A stretch of 40,704 bases of DNA from Desulfobacterales bacterium (GTDB lineage: Bacteria > Desulfobacterota > Desulfobacteria > Desulfobacterales > SURF-7). Below are positions 1-8,579 of this stretch, one piece after another; within the stretch, counting starts at the first letter, position 1, and each line of letters begins with the position of its first letter. The stretch spans positions 1-40,704 of the forward strand of contig JABHLN010000025.1 of the NCBI GenBank assembly GCA_018693105.1, written 5' to 3'. The notes beneath the pieces are model-generated. The model saw nothing but the letters and a program-made list of their open reading frames with translations, made no database searches and was not told where the DNA came from. The position numbers were made by a program, and so were the translations under genes.

Positions 1-624
1 GTATGTACCACCCACAATCCCCACAACAAATGTGAGAAGTATCAGCCCTGCGGCATTAAAAGAAAAAGTTTCGCCGTAGAAGGAATATGTATATTTTGTT
101 AATGAATAATTAATAGTTCTGATCTCAGCCTTTAGATCCGAAGCCTTTATTATCCCTTTCCTGATATCATCAGCTCTTTTATTAAATCTTTTTTCAAGCT
201 CTTTTGCCTTTTCAGCATTCACACCTTTATTTTCAAAAAGACTTTTAAAAAGACGTATGCCAATGTAAAGAAGAACACACCCCACAAACATTTTGAAGTT
301 TCCCGGATCAGGAAGATACCTCACCCTTATCAAAGCACCAATAAAAACACCTGGAAGTGTCCCTACAGTAATTATAATTGCAAGAGGCCATGCCATACGC
401 CCCTCCCTGATATAACGGTACACACCACTTGGTATGGCTACAATATTATACACAAGATTTGTAGGACTTACCGAAGGGCTGTCAAAGCCAAGAATACTGA
501 CCTGAAAAGGAAGAAGCAGGAATGCACCGGAAACACCGCCCATTGAAGAAAAAAATGAAACAACAAGGGCGACTGTAAAAGGTATATATGGTGCTATATC
601 AATTCCTGAAATGCTGAAATGCAT
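1..624 (-). CDS. TauE/SafE-family membrane permease, partial (C-terminus beyond window)
   Basis: This open frame is absent from the ORF track because it runs off the left edge. It starts at an ATG on the minus strand and stays open for 208 codons. The product begins MHFSISGIDIAPYIPF and shows hydrophobic helices with the glycine-rich SSMGGVSGAF stretch and the SPTNLVYNIVAIPSGVYRY segment typical of the first half of TauE/SafE permeases. A charged stretch of about 50 residues (KSLFENKGVNAEKAKELEKR) lies between the helices, longer than in minimal family members. The family exports sulfite or other organosulfur anions, but the substrate here cannot be read from sequence. It starts 6 bp after the MFS transporter stop, so the two are probably co-transcribed. 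Confidence 0.8.
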   Translation of the reverse strand, partial: MHFSISGIDIAPYIPFTVALVVSFFSSMGGVSGAFLLLPFQVSILGFDSPSVSPTNLVYNIVAIPSGVYRYIREGRMAWPLAIIITVGTLPGVFIGALIRVRYLPDPGNFKMFVGCVLLYIGIRLFKSLFENKGVNAEKAKELEKRFNKRADDIRKGIIKASDLKAEIRTINYSLTKYTYSFYGETFSFNAAGLILLTFVVGIVGGTY

Positions 625-630
625 GGCGGT

Positions 631-1812
631 TTATCCTGACCAGACAGCCCGTTGTCTCAAAGTACAAATATAAAACAACAAGACACCAAAAAACATTATT
701 ATTGAACCAAAGTAGAAAGAATAGCTGAGTTCAAAAAGATCCATTGCCAAACCGGCAATTATTGAGCCGTTCAGCATCCCAAGGCTGTGAGCAAGAGTCA
801 TAAGAGCCATTACGGAACCCATGGAGCTGGTTTCATTACCTTTCAGAACTGACATTGCCATAAGAGGAGGCATTGCTATTCCACCGCCAAGGCCAAAAAT
901 GATATTTGCAATAACAAGATCCTTGAAGCCGTCCGCCAATAAGAAGAAAAAAAATGCAAAACAAACTACAATACCTCCAAATATTATCATATAGACTTTA
1001 TTTACTCTATCTGCAAGATATCCCATAGGAACCTGCATCAGTCCGCTTATAAAAACAGCGAGCATAACAAGAATCCCGATAGATGAACTTGAAAGCCCGA
1101 ATTTGGAATCAGCATAAACAGGCAAAAAGCACCAGATAATCCCAATACATGTAACATAAGCAAGTCTGACGATGCAAAGACCTGAAATAATCGGATCTTT
1201 TAATAGGCGCCCCCATTCAACCGGTGCCATGTTCCTGCTTACAACATTCTCTGTTTTAACAGAAGGAAGAAATGCAAGACTCATAAAAAAACTGATGAAT
1301 GAAAAAAAGCCCATGGAAATAAATGCTGTCTGAAGGTTGAAATATTCACTTATTACACCACCTAGAAGAGGACCGATACTGAGACTTCCGAAAATTGAAA
1401 GATTAAAAAGCCCCATATAAAAACCTTCTCTTCCTTTTGGGGTTATATCACCGACATAAGCCTGTGTTACAGGCATGATCATGGCGGAAGCAATTCCCTG
1501 GAAAAATCGTATAATTATAAGGCTTTCTACATTTGTGAAAAAAATGAAGGCAATAGAAACAAGTGCATATCCCAGTAGACCTGCAACAATATATGGTTTA
1601 CGCCCCTTCCTGTCTGAAACCCTTCCAAAATATGGTAGAAGAAAAGTTCTTGAGAGTGAAAAAGATCCGAATATAAGGCCGATATAAATGCCACTGGCCC
1701 CAAGGTCATGGGCGTAAACAGGGAGGAGTGGTACAACAATGCCTACACCCAGTACTGCGGTAAATAAGGAAAAGAAAAGAGTGGTAAATATTTTTATATT
1801 ATTTTTTTCCAT
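631..1812 (-). CDS. MFS transporter
   Basis: The product has about twelve hydrophobic segments and the MFS signature loop between TM2 and TM3 (FGRVSDRKGRKPYIVAG), with a second related loop in the C-terminal half (GYLADRVNKVYMI). At 393 residues it has the normal length of a 12-TM drug or metabolite exporter. The ORF track begins at a GTG. I prefer the ATG three codons later because AAGGAAA lies at good distance from it and would sit almost on top of the GTG. The TauE/SafE gene follows after 6 bp, which suggests a two-gene transport operon. Substrate is unknown; multidrug or sugar efflux are both possible. Confidence 0.85.
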   Translation of the reverse strand: MEKNNIKIFTTLFFSLFTAVLGVGIVVPLLPVYAHDLGASGIYIGLIFGSFSLSRTFLLPYFGRVSDRKGRKPYIVAGLLGYALVSIAFIFFTNVESLIIIRFFQGIASAMIMPVTQAYVGDITPKGREGFYMGLFNLSIFGSLSIGPLLGGVISEYFNLQTAFISMGFFSFISFFMSLAFLPSVKTENVVSRNMAPVEWGRLLKDPIISGLCIVRLAYVTCIGIIWCFLPVYADSKFGLSSSSIGILVMLAVFISGLMQVPMGYLADRVNKVYMIIFGGIVVCFAFFFFLLADGFKDLVIANIIFGLGGGIAMPPLMAMSVLKGNETSSMGSVMALMTLAHSLGMLNGSIIAGLAMDLFELSYSFYFGSIIMFFGVLLFYICTLRQRAVWSG

Positions 1813-2226
1813 ACGAAACACTTTCCTTCAGAATGGACATTAATATCACCACAATCATTTAAGGACAAGAAACATTTGTTCAACACCGCCTATAGTTAAG
1901 CCATGCGGTACAGAATCATGCAAACCGAATTTCTAATCTTTAAATAATATTTTAAATGATGCACTTTTTTTTAAGAAAGTTAATTGATATTGTATAGCAG
2001 AATTTGATATAATGAGGTTTAAAAAAACATGTGGACAAGCTTATGGTTGTGACTTGCCAAAAGCCTGTCATACTTTTTACTGCTTAAAAAAAGAAAGAGG
2101 CATCAGAATCATTTTCCCGGAGAAAATAGGATAAAGTCTACTATCGACCCAAAGAAGTTGAAATGTTATATGTTGCAGCATGTAACATCCAACTCATCAA
2201 GAGGATAAAAAAACCAAAGGTGTACA
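1813..2226. other. Divergent intergenic region between MFS gene and NlpC/P60 lipoprotein
   Basis: No convincing gene. The only clear signal is a plus-strand sigma70-type promoter (annotated separately) about 200 bases before the lipoprotein gene. A 40-codon Cys-rich frame starts at 2012, but its ATG lies inside the -10 box and it lacks a ribosome binding site. Confidence 0.6.
1984..2013 (+). promoter_or_regulatory. sigma70-type promoter for the NlpC/P60 lipoprotein
   Basis: TTGATA, an 18-bp spacer, then a perfect TATAAT. Transcription would begin near 2020, giving a leader of roughly 200 nt before the lipoprotein start codon. Confidence 0.55.
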
Positions 2227-2805
2227 ATGGCTGAAAAAGTGAAAATATATATTTTTTTGATCATTTTCTTTGCAATTTTTAATGCATGTTCAACTGCGGT
2301 TAAAAAACCTGCTTTTACTTTAAATAAAAAAACTCAATCTCCATCTGAAAGTGTTTATAAAATCCTGGAAGAAACCGTACCCGATACTTCAAAAAAATAT
2401 TTTGGTAAAGGTTTTAAATTAGGAGCCAACCCAGATAAATCCGGATACTCTGATTGTTCCAATCTCATATGTGCTATTACCCGAAACAGCCTTACCGGAT
2501 CAAATTTTAATTTTAAGCCGGTCTATTTGCCCACACCCAACCTAAAAGAAAACAGTTATCCAGTAAAGCGGTCAGATTTAAAAATCGGTGATATGGTTTT
2601 TTTCATAAAATCAAAGGGTAATAATAAAATAAACCATGCCGGAATTATCATACAAATAGAACCGGCAAAATTATCTTTCATTCATGCTTCTACAAGTAAA
2701 GGAGTTATTGTAACATCAACCGACTCTGATTCATGGAATTATTACTGGAAGGAACGATTCAGTTCTTTTAGACGATGGAATAAAAAAGTGTTTGTGGGAA
2801 AGTGA
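2227..2805 (+). CDS. NlpC/P60-family lipoprotein (putative murein endopeptidase)
   Basis: The first 21 residues form a lipoprotein signal ending in the lipobox FNAC, so the mature protein is probably anchored by Cys21. The rest is a single NlpC/P60-like domain: catalytic Cys77 in YSDCSNLICAI, His137 in INHAGIII and a third polar residue, His153, in FIHAST, in the usual order. Enzymes of this family cut peptide cross-links in murein. The context around the catalytic Cys is DCSN rather than the usual DCSG, so the domain is divergent. An AAAGGTG ribosome binding site precedes the ATG. The gene converges on rsmA with a short gap and no obvious terminator. Confidence 0.8.
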   Translation: MAEKVKIYIFLIIFFAIFNACSTAVKKPAFTLNKKTQSPSESVYKILEETVPDTSKKYFGKGFKLGANPDKSGYSDCSNLICAITRNSLTGSNFNFKPVYLPTPNLKENSYPVKRSDLKIGDMVFFIKSKGNNKINHAGIIIQIEPAKLSFIHASTSKGVIVTSTDSDSWNYYWKERFSSFRRWNKKVFVGK

Positions 2806-2872
2806 AAAGTTCAAAATTTCAGTCTGTATGCATCGTGCTGGCAGGAATGATTAGAACGTATAACATTTTACA

Positions 2873-3727
2873 TCAACCGACTTTTATCTTATTCCACAGT
2901 TTGTTACTCAATCGTGAAAATTCTTCTACCGAGAGTGTTTCAGCTCGTCTTTTAAGATCTATACCTGAGTCGGTTAACACTTCAGTTGCAATTTGTGCAT
3001 CAATATGAAGTTCACTTCCCATAAGTGCGTTTTTCAATATTTTCCTTCTTTTCCCAAATCCGGCCTTAATTACTTTAAAGAAAAACTTCTCATCAGTCAC
3101 AGGGAATTCAGGTTCATCTTTGAAATCTATTTTAATAACCGACGAATCTACCTTGGGTTTCGGATAAAAATGTTTTGCCTGGACATTTGCTATATTTTTT
3201 ATGTCAGCACAGTATTGAAGCATTACAGAGAGCCGCCCGTAATCTTTGCTGCCCGGCCCTGAACAAATGCGCTCAGCAAGTTCTTTTTGAAACATCAGCG
3301 TTGAACTCTTTACCAGATGTCTGGAATTTATCAACCGAACCAGAATCTGTGAAGAAATGTTGTAAGGCAGGTTTCCTATTACAACTATTTTACATCCTTC
3401 TTTTACTGCAATTTCATCAATATCAACATCAAGTATACTCTTTTCAATTAAAATAATGTTTTCAAGACTTTTCTCTGTAAACATTGTATTTAGAAGGGGA
3501 ATTAACTGGCGGTCTTTTTCAACAGTATATACTTTCCGTGATATTCGGGCGACCGGAACCGTCAGTGCCCCAAGGCCTGACCCTATTTCAAGAACAATGT
3601 CATCAGCCATAATTTTAGAGCGACTGACAATCTTTTCAACCATATTCTTGTCAGATAGAAAGTTCTGTCCCATCCCTTTCTTGGGCCGAAGATTCGATTC
3701 TTTCATTATTAATGCCGGTGATCTCAT
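2873..3727 (-). CDS. rsmA: 16S rRNA dimethyladenosine transferase RsmA (KsgA)
   Basis: The enzyme dimethylates two adjacent adenines in the 3'-terminal hairpin of 16S rRNA during late small-subunit assembly. The N-terminal KKGMGQNFLSD, the SAM-binding VLEIGSGLGALTVPVA and the catalytic NLPYNISSQI (NLPY) motifs are all present and in order. The length of 284 residues is normal. Two start codons are possible, the annotated ATG and one seven codons later (MKESNLRPKKG); neither has a strong ribosome binding site. A palindromic repeat copy begins about 58 bp upstream of the start, so any promoter must lie in that short gap or be shared with the repeat. Confidence 0.95.
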   Translation of the reverse strand: MRSPALIMKESNLRPKKGMGQNFLSDKNMVEKIVSRSKIMADDIVLEIGSGLGALTVPVARISRKVYTVEKDRQLIPLLNTMFTEKSLENIILIEKSILDVDIDEIAVKEGCKIVVIGNLPYNISSQILVRLINSRHLVKSSTLMFQKELAERICSGPGSKDYGRLSVMLQYCADIKNIANVQAKHFYPKPKVDSSVIKIDFKDEPEFPVTDEKFFFKVIKAGFGKRRKILKNALMGSELHIDAQIATEVLTDSGIDLKRRAETLSVEEFSRLSNKLWNKIKVG

Positions 3728-3784
3728 AAACTTATATAACCTGTTTCTTATTTAATGCTTCCGTATAAAATATAACTCATAATC

Positions 3785-3941
3785 TTGATGAACTCGTAAA
3801 AAAGTATAACCGATGGCTAAGTAAAAATCTTCATATACAAGGCATAGTGGTTGGCCAGGCGCGAAGGCATACATGCAGTATGTCGAGAGTCTGGCCAAAC
3901 GCTATAACGCAGTAGATGGAGACTTTTTACGACGCCATCAA
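3785..3941 (-). repeat. Dispersed ~155-bp palindromic repeat, copy 1
   Basis: A near-complete copy. It begins TTGATGAACTCGTAAAAAAG and ends with the complement of TTGATGGCGTCGTAAAAAGTC, so the ends are imperfect inverted repeats. The middle is a large hairpin (TGGCCAGG / CTGGCCAAACGCTAT arms around GCATACATGCAGTATG). The six bases AATCTT occur directly at both outer edges (3781-3786 and 3940-3945), as they also do around copy 3. Confidence 0.9.
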
Positions 3942-4119
3942 TCTTCATAGTTTCAGATTGTTTTTTAGTCCGGCCTCATCTTAGAACGAACCAAATACCA
4001 TGGAATCTATGGGTGATCAATATTTCATTATTTCAATATTTCATAAAAAACTGTTTAATAAGATATCAGTTTTTCTGCCCGGTTAATAAATGCAAAATTT
4101 CCATCAAATTTCGGTATTC

Positions 4120-4148
4120 TTGACTTTTACTTGTTTATTAGATAATAT
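4120..4148 (+). promoter_or_regulatory. Putative promoter for the winged-helix-like gene
   Basis: TTGACT, 17 bp, TAATAT (within TTAGATAATATAAG). It would give a leader of nearly 290 nt before the gene. Confidence 0.4.
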
Positions 4149-4442
4149 AAGTCCGTTTTTAAGAATTTTGTTTTCCTTTTTTCCAGACCGGGCAATTATT
4201 CAAACAATTGTTTTTCACAATTAATATAACAAGATATAAATAATAGTCGATCTTGGAATTTTACTTATTGTTAGAGATAAGCCATTGTCACGGTAATAAA
4301 TCAATTCAGCTTAAAGAAATTCAACTCCCGTTAGCTAACATTGAATAAAATACCATGTAACATTTAAAAAAAATGGCCAATATAAAACCATCATTAATAA
4401 AAAAATATAACCTTTTAATTATTATTTAACAAGGAGGAACAC

Positions 4443-4829
4443 ATGACACGAAAAAAAGGAGGGAAGTCAGTGAGTTTTGATGCTATGGTTAAGTTTTTCA
4501 TGCAGCATTACGATTTACCAACAAAAAAGGATTTTAATAAGCTGTTAACCAAAATAGATCGACTTGAAACACTTATTAAAAAGCAGGCCGTTTTATCAGG
4601 TAAAGGAAGGCAGATTTACGGAACAGGCAGCATTAAATCTGGAAGAATTAATATGACTGCGTCCGATATTGTACTTGAAGTTGTTAAAAGATCAAAAAAA
4701 GGTGTTGATTTCAACCAGCTTCAGTCAAAAACAGGTTTTGAGGACAAAAAACTTCGCAATATTATTTTCAGGCTTAATAAATTAAAAAAAATAAAGAGGA
4801 AAAACAGGGGCATATATATTATAGCGTAG
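4443..4829 (+). CDS. Small putative winged-helix DNA-binding protein
   Basis: A 128-residue basic protein with a very strong ribosome binding site (AAGGAGGA). Residues 1-50 include a predicted helix with heptad character (NKLLTKIDRLETLIKKQ). Residues 70-128 read like a compact winged-helix or helix-turn-helix unit: TASDIVLEVVKRSKKGVDF, then NQLQSKTGFEDKKLRNIIFRLNKL as a helix-turn-helix, then a basic wing KKIKRKNRGIYII. I do not recognise the family by name. Four tandem 11-bp repeats lie just after its stop codon and could be a binding site. A regulator or nucleoid-associated role is inferred from fold and charge only. Confidence 0.65.
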   Translation: MTRKKGGKSVSFDAMVKFFMQHYDLPTKKDFNKLLTKIDRLETLIKKQAVLSGKGRQIYGTGSIKSGRINMTASDIVLEVVKRSKKGVDFNQLQSKTGFEDKKLRNIIFRLNKLKKIKRKNRGIYIIA

Positions 4830-5309
4830 CTTAAATTTCTCCGAATATGTGCCGGATATTTGCCGGATATATACCAGATATATAATAGACATTCCAAATT
4901 ATACATTTTTTTCTATATATATAGCATTATTTTGTTTTCCGATAAGTAAATGATCGCTTCTAAACTACATGCAGATTAACCTGTTTTTCAAAAATACGTC
5001 TGAAGTAAATCTGGATCAAATAATAAGAATTACCATATCTACAAAAGCACACCCTATAATCACCCTTAGCATTTTTCGTGTCATAAAAAATCTTCGCCTT
5101 TTCCTATCAATAAGATAAGAAGTTAGTTTTTCTGCCGAACCACCTGTTTTTCTTAAGGGTGACCAATAAATCAGATATTGAAATCTTTTATAGATTTTTG
5201 CTATATATCAATATTGGATTACATGCTGGATTACCATGTATTTTTCTGTCGGATTTAAAGTATTTATGATTCTATAGCCATTCCAGATAAAAATGAAAGC
5301 GAGATAATT
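4830..5309. other. Intergenic region upstream of the M16C protease
   Basis: A 480-bp gap. It holds four tandem 11-bp repeats (annotated), a weak promoter candidate (TTGAAA at 5178, 18 bp, TATATA at 5202) and a tandem 12-bp direct repeat TGGATTACATGC / TGGATTACCATG at 5215-5238 around the expected transcription start. No gene is visible. Confidence 0.5.
4841..4884. repeat. Four tandem 11-bp repeats
   Basis: CCGAATATGTG, CCGGATATTTG, CCGGATATATA and CCAGATATATA follow each other without gaps. The 11-bp period places each unit on the same face of the helix, as in protein-binding iterons. They begin 12 bp after the stop codon of the winged-helix gene. Confidence 0.75.
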
Positions 5310-8300
5310 ATGAATAATCATGAAGATAATAACAATTACGAACTAAAAGAAGGTGATAAAATAAGCGGTTATGCTCTTAAACGAATTGTTGAATTAAAAG
5401 AAATCGATTCTGTCTTTTACGACTTGGAACATATGAAAACAGGAGCAAAGCACGTCCATATTGCAAACAATGACAAGGAAAATACTTTCAGTGTAGCCTT
5501 TTTGACAACACCTTCTGATTCAACAGGTGTTGCCCATATTCTTGAACATACAGCCCTTTGCGGCTCAAAAAAATATCCGGTCAAAGATCCATTCTTTTCC
5601 ATGATAAAAAGAAGCTTAAACACATTTATGAATGCGTTTACTGCATCAGACTGGACGATGTATCCATTTTCCACGCAAAATAGAAAAGACTTTTATAACC
5701 TTATGGAAGTATATCTTGATGCTGCTTTTTTCCCTCGCTTGACAGAACTTAGTTTCATGCAGGAAGGTCACCGAATGGAAATAATAGGAGACATAAAAAA
5801 TATTGACCTGAAAAACAGGGATTCATTCGACCTTGAATATAAAGGTATTGTCTATAATGAAATGAAAGGGGCCATGTCTTCTTCATCTCAGGTAATGATC
5901 AGGTCTCTTCTAAATGCTCTCTACCCTTCTACAACATACAGTTACAACTCTGGAGGTGATCCTGCAGTAATCCCGGATCTCACTTACAAACAACTTCTTG
6001 AGTTTCATAAAAGGTATTATCACCCTAGCAACGCCTTTTTCTATACATACGGTGATATTCCCCTTAAAAGCAATCTTGATTTTATCAATGACAAAGTTTT
6101 AAATAATTTTATCGGCATTGACCCAGATACTGCTGTTCCGTCACAACCACGCTGGAAAGAACCAAGAGAGGTATCATATCCATACCCTATTGCCAAAGAT
6201 GAAGATCCTTCAAAGAAATATCAGTTTTGCCTGGCCTGGCTTCTTGGAGATATAAAAGATTCATATGAAATTCTTTTATGCACAATACTTGAACAGATCC
6301 TTTTAGGAAATTCAGCCTCACCTCTCAGGAAGGCCCTTATTGATTCGGAACTGGGATCTGCCCTATGTGATGGAGCAGGATTTGATTCTGACAATAGGGA
6401 CACAATGTTTGCCTGCGGTCTCAAGGATATAAAAAAATCATCTGTAGAAGAAATTGAAACAATTATATTCAATACCCTGAATGATCTTGCTGATAAAGGG
6501 ATAGACAAAAAATTTATTGAATCCGCTATTCATCAGATCGAGTTTCACCGAAAAGAGGTCACAAATATTCCATATCCATACGGGATAAAACTACTTCTTT
6601 CATTTTCCGGGAGCTGGTTTCACGGAGGAAAACCAGAAGAGGTACTTCTTTTTGATACAGTACTGGAAAGGCTGAAAAAGGACCTTTCAACCGATTTCTT
6701 CCTTGAAAATAAAATAAGGGAATACTTTATTAACAATACTCACATGGTAAATTTAACTCTGGTTCCCGACCAGACAATGGAGGATACAAAAAACCGGGAA
6801 ATAAACAATCAACTCAAGCGTGCTAAAAAGGAATTGTCTGACAAGGATATAAAAAAAATTTATAACGACACAATTGCATTGAAGAATCTTCAAGAAGATG
6901 ATGAAAACATATCCTGTCTGCCTACACTTGAGCTTGAAGAAATCCCTCCAAATGTTCTAAGTGTTAAAACTACAGACCCTTATGATCAATGTCCCGCAGT
7001 ATGCTATAAACAGCCGACATCAGGAATAAACTATTTTGTATCTGCTGCAGGGGCTGCAGATATTCCGGGAAGTCTGCTTCCATATGTTCCTTTTTTCAGT
7101 ACTGCTTTCTCAAAAATGGGATCAAAGAAGCACGACTATGCTGAAATGGCACAGTTGATAGATACCTATACCGGAGGCATAGGCCTGTCCTCTAGTGCCC
7201 GCACCAGATACGATGAACAGGGGGAATGTGTTCCAATAATATCATTTACAGGAAAATGCCTAAAAAGAAACCAGGATAAAATGTTTGATATTATTAAAGA
7301 ATTAATATGCGAATACGATTTTTCTGATTTATCCAGGCTTAAAAAACTCCTTTTTGAATACCGCGCCGGCATGGAAAATACTATTATTCAAAATGGCCAT
7401 GTGTTCGCTCTATCTATAGCTTCACGAAACTTTTCCACCACATGCGCTATGGATGAGAAATGGCACGGAATAAGCCAGGTCCGAATGATAAAGTCCCTGG
7501 TTGATCAATTACAAAACAACAACGGGGACGGCATACTTAAAGACTTTTCCGACAATTTGACAAAGATACCTCAACACCTGTTTTTCTCCAGCAATTATAA
7601 AATGGCCCTGATATCTGAAGAAGAATCCTTACCTTCTTTAATAGAAAATTCCAGAAAAATTCATGACTGTCTTGAGAAAAAGGAGATCAACGGTTTTGGT
7701 AGTCCTGATTTAATCCCCGGAAATGATCTCCCAATCGAAGGCTGGAGCACATCGTCGTCGGTTTCTTTTGTAGCAAGCTGTTTCAAAACTGTACGCATGG
7801 AACACGAAGATGCACCGGCATTATCCTTAATAAGCAAAATATTACGTTCCATGTACCTTCACCGGGAAATTCGTGAAAAGGGCGGAGCATACGGCGGTTT
7901 TTCCATGTACAAACCTGAAAACGGGCTTTTCTGCTTTGCTTCATACAGAGACCCGCATATAATTAATACCCTGAAGGTATTTGACAATGCAACATCATTT
8001 ATTACTTCCGGGAAGTTCAGCAACCTTGATGTAAAGGAAGCAATTCTGCAGATATGTTCGGAAATTGACAAACCCGATACCCCAGGGACCTCAGCAGTCA
8101 AGGCCTTTTTTCGAAGCGTTGTTTCACTAACTGATGAAGTAAGGAACAGTTTCAAAGAAAGGCTTCTTAGAATAAATCGGGATAATATTATAGAAGTTGC
8201 GGAGAAATACTTCGGTAGTGACACATCTGAAAGGTCCATAGCCGTTATATCCAGCGAAGAAAAACTGAAAAAGGCAAAAAGTGAACTTAAAGACAGGGAA

Positions 8301-8321
8301 ATGAAACTTTACAAAATTTGA
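5310..8321 (+). CDS. M16C-family zinc metalloprotease (PreP/Cym1/falcilysin-like)
   Basis: At 1003 residues it has the full length of the two-halved M16C peptidases, which degrade peptides inside a closed chamber. The inverted zinc motif HxxEH is at residues 76-80 (HILEHTALCGSKKYP), and the third zinc ligand is Glu184 in YNEMKGAMSS. The C-terminal half carries the conserved IREKGGAYGG stretch that shapes the substrate site. There is no signal peptide, so it is probably a cytoplasmic oligopeptidase. The stop codon TGA is formed by the outer bases of repeat copy 2, so the coding end coincides with the repeat boundary. The gene converges on the histidine kinase. Confidence 0.93.
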   Translation: MNNHEDNNNYELKEGDKISGYALKRIVELKEIDSVFYDLEHMKTGAKHVHIANNDKENTFSVAFLTTPSDSTGVAHILEHTALCGSKKYPVKDPFFSMIKRSLNTFMNAFTASDWTMYPFSTQNRKDFYNLMEVYLDAAFFPRLTELSFMQEGHRMEIIGDIKNIDLKNRDSFDLEYKGIVYNEMKGAMSSSSQVMIRSLLNALYPSTTYSYNSGGDPAVIPDLTYKQLLEFHKRYYHPSNAFFYTYGDIPLKSNLDFINDKVLNNFIGIDPDTAVPSQPRWKEPREVSYPYPIAKDEDPSKKYQFCLAWLLGDIKDSYEILLCTILEQILLGNSASPLRKALIDSELGSALCDGAGFDSDNRDTMFACGLKDIKKSSVEEIETIIFNTLNDLADKGIDKKFIESAIHQIEFHRKEVTNIPYPYGIKLLLSFSGSWFHGGKPEEVLLFDTVLERLKKDLSTDFFLENKIREYFINNTHMVNLTLVPDQTMEDTKNREINNQLKRAKKELSDKDIKKIYNDTIALKNLQEDDENISCLPTLELEEIPPNVLSVKTTDPYDQCPAVCYKQPTSGINYFVSAAGAADIPGSLLPYVPFFSTAFSKMGSKKHDYAEMAQLIDTYTGGIGLSSSARTRYDEQGECVPIISFTGKCLKRNQDKMFDIIKELICEYDFSDLSRLKKLLFEYRAGMENTIIQNGHVFALSIASRNFSTTCAMDEKWHGISQVRMIKSLVDQLQNNNGDGILKDFSDNLTKIPQHLFFSSNYKMALISEEESLPSLIENSRKIHDCLEKKEINGFGSPDLIPGNDLPIEGWSTSSSVSFVASCFKTVRMEHEDAPALSLISKILRSMYLHREIREKGGAYGGFSMYKPENGLFCFASYRDPHIINTLKVFDNATSFITSGKFSNLDVKEAILQICSEIDKPDTPGTSAVKAFFRSVVSLTDEVRNSFKERLLRINRDNIIEVAEKYFGSDTSERSIAVISSEEKLKKAKSELKDREMKLYKI

Positions 8322-8471
8322 TGGCGTCGTAAAAAGTCACCATCTATTGCGTTATAGCGTTTGGCCAGACGTTCTACATACTGCATGTATGCCCTCACAC
8401 CTGGCTAAACATTATGCCTTGTATATGAAGATTTTTACTTAGCCATTGATTAAAGTTTACAAGAGTTCATT
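8318..8471 (+). repeat. Dispersed ~155-bp palindromic repeat, copy 2
   Basis: Begins TTGATGGCGTCGTAAAAAGTC and ends in a slightly decayed TTTACAAGAGTTCAT. The central arms GCGTTTGGCCAGACG and CACCTGGCTAAAC surround CATACTGCATGTATG. The TGA at the left edge is the stop codon of the M16C protease. Confidence 0.9.
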
Positions 8472-8579
8472 GTGCATTACCGCTATAAAGAAAAATAACT
8501 TGTTAATTTCATTAAATTTTAGAATGAGTTATTTTGAAGTACCACCTGTGTGGCAGGATTAATCCGAAGAACGTATTTT

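Larger units (their letters stand above)
3728..4442. other. Long intergenic region with a palindromic repeat and a plus-strand promoter
   Basis: This 715-bp gap holds repeat copy 1 and a promoter for the winged-helix gene (both annotated separately). Between them an 8-bp pair, TGCCCGGT near 4077 and ACCGGGCA near 4187, brackets the promoter. The rest is A+T-rich without coding signs. Confidence 0.6.

Noticed and set aside
2012-2134. 40-codon plus-strand frame with four cysteines (TCGQAYGCDLPKACHTFYC)
   Set aside because: Its ATG lies inside the TATAAT of a good promoter and it lacks a ribosome binding site, so it would not be on the transcript.
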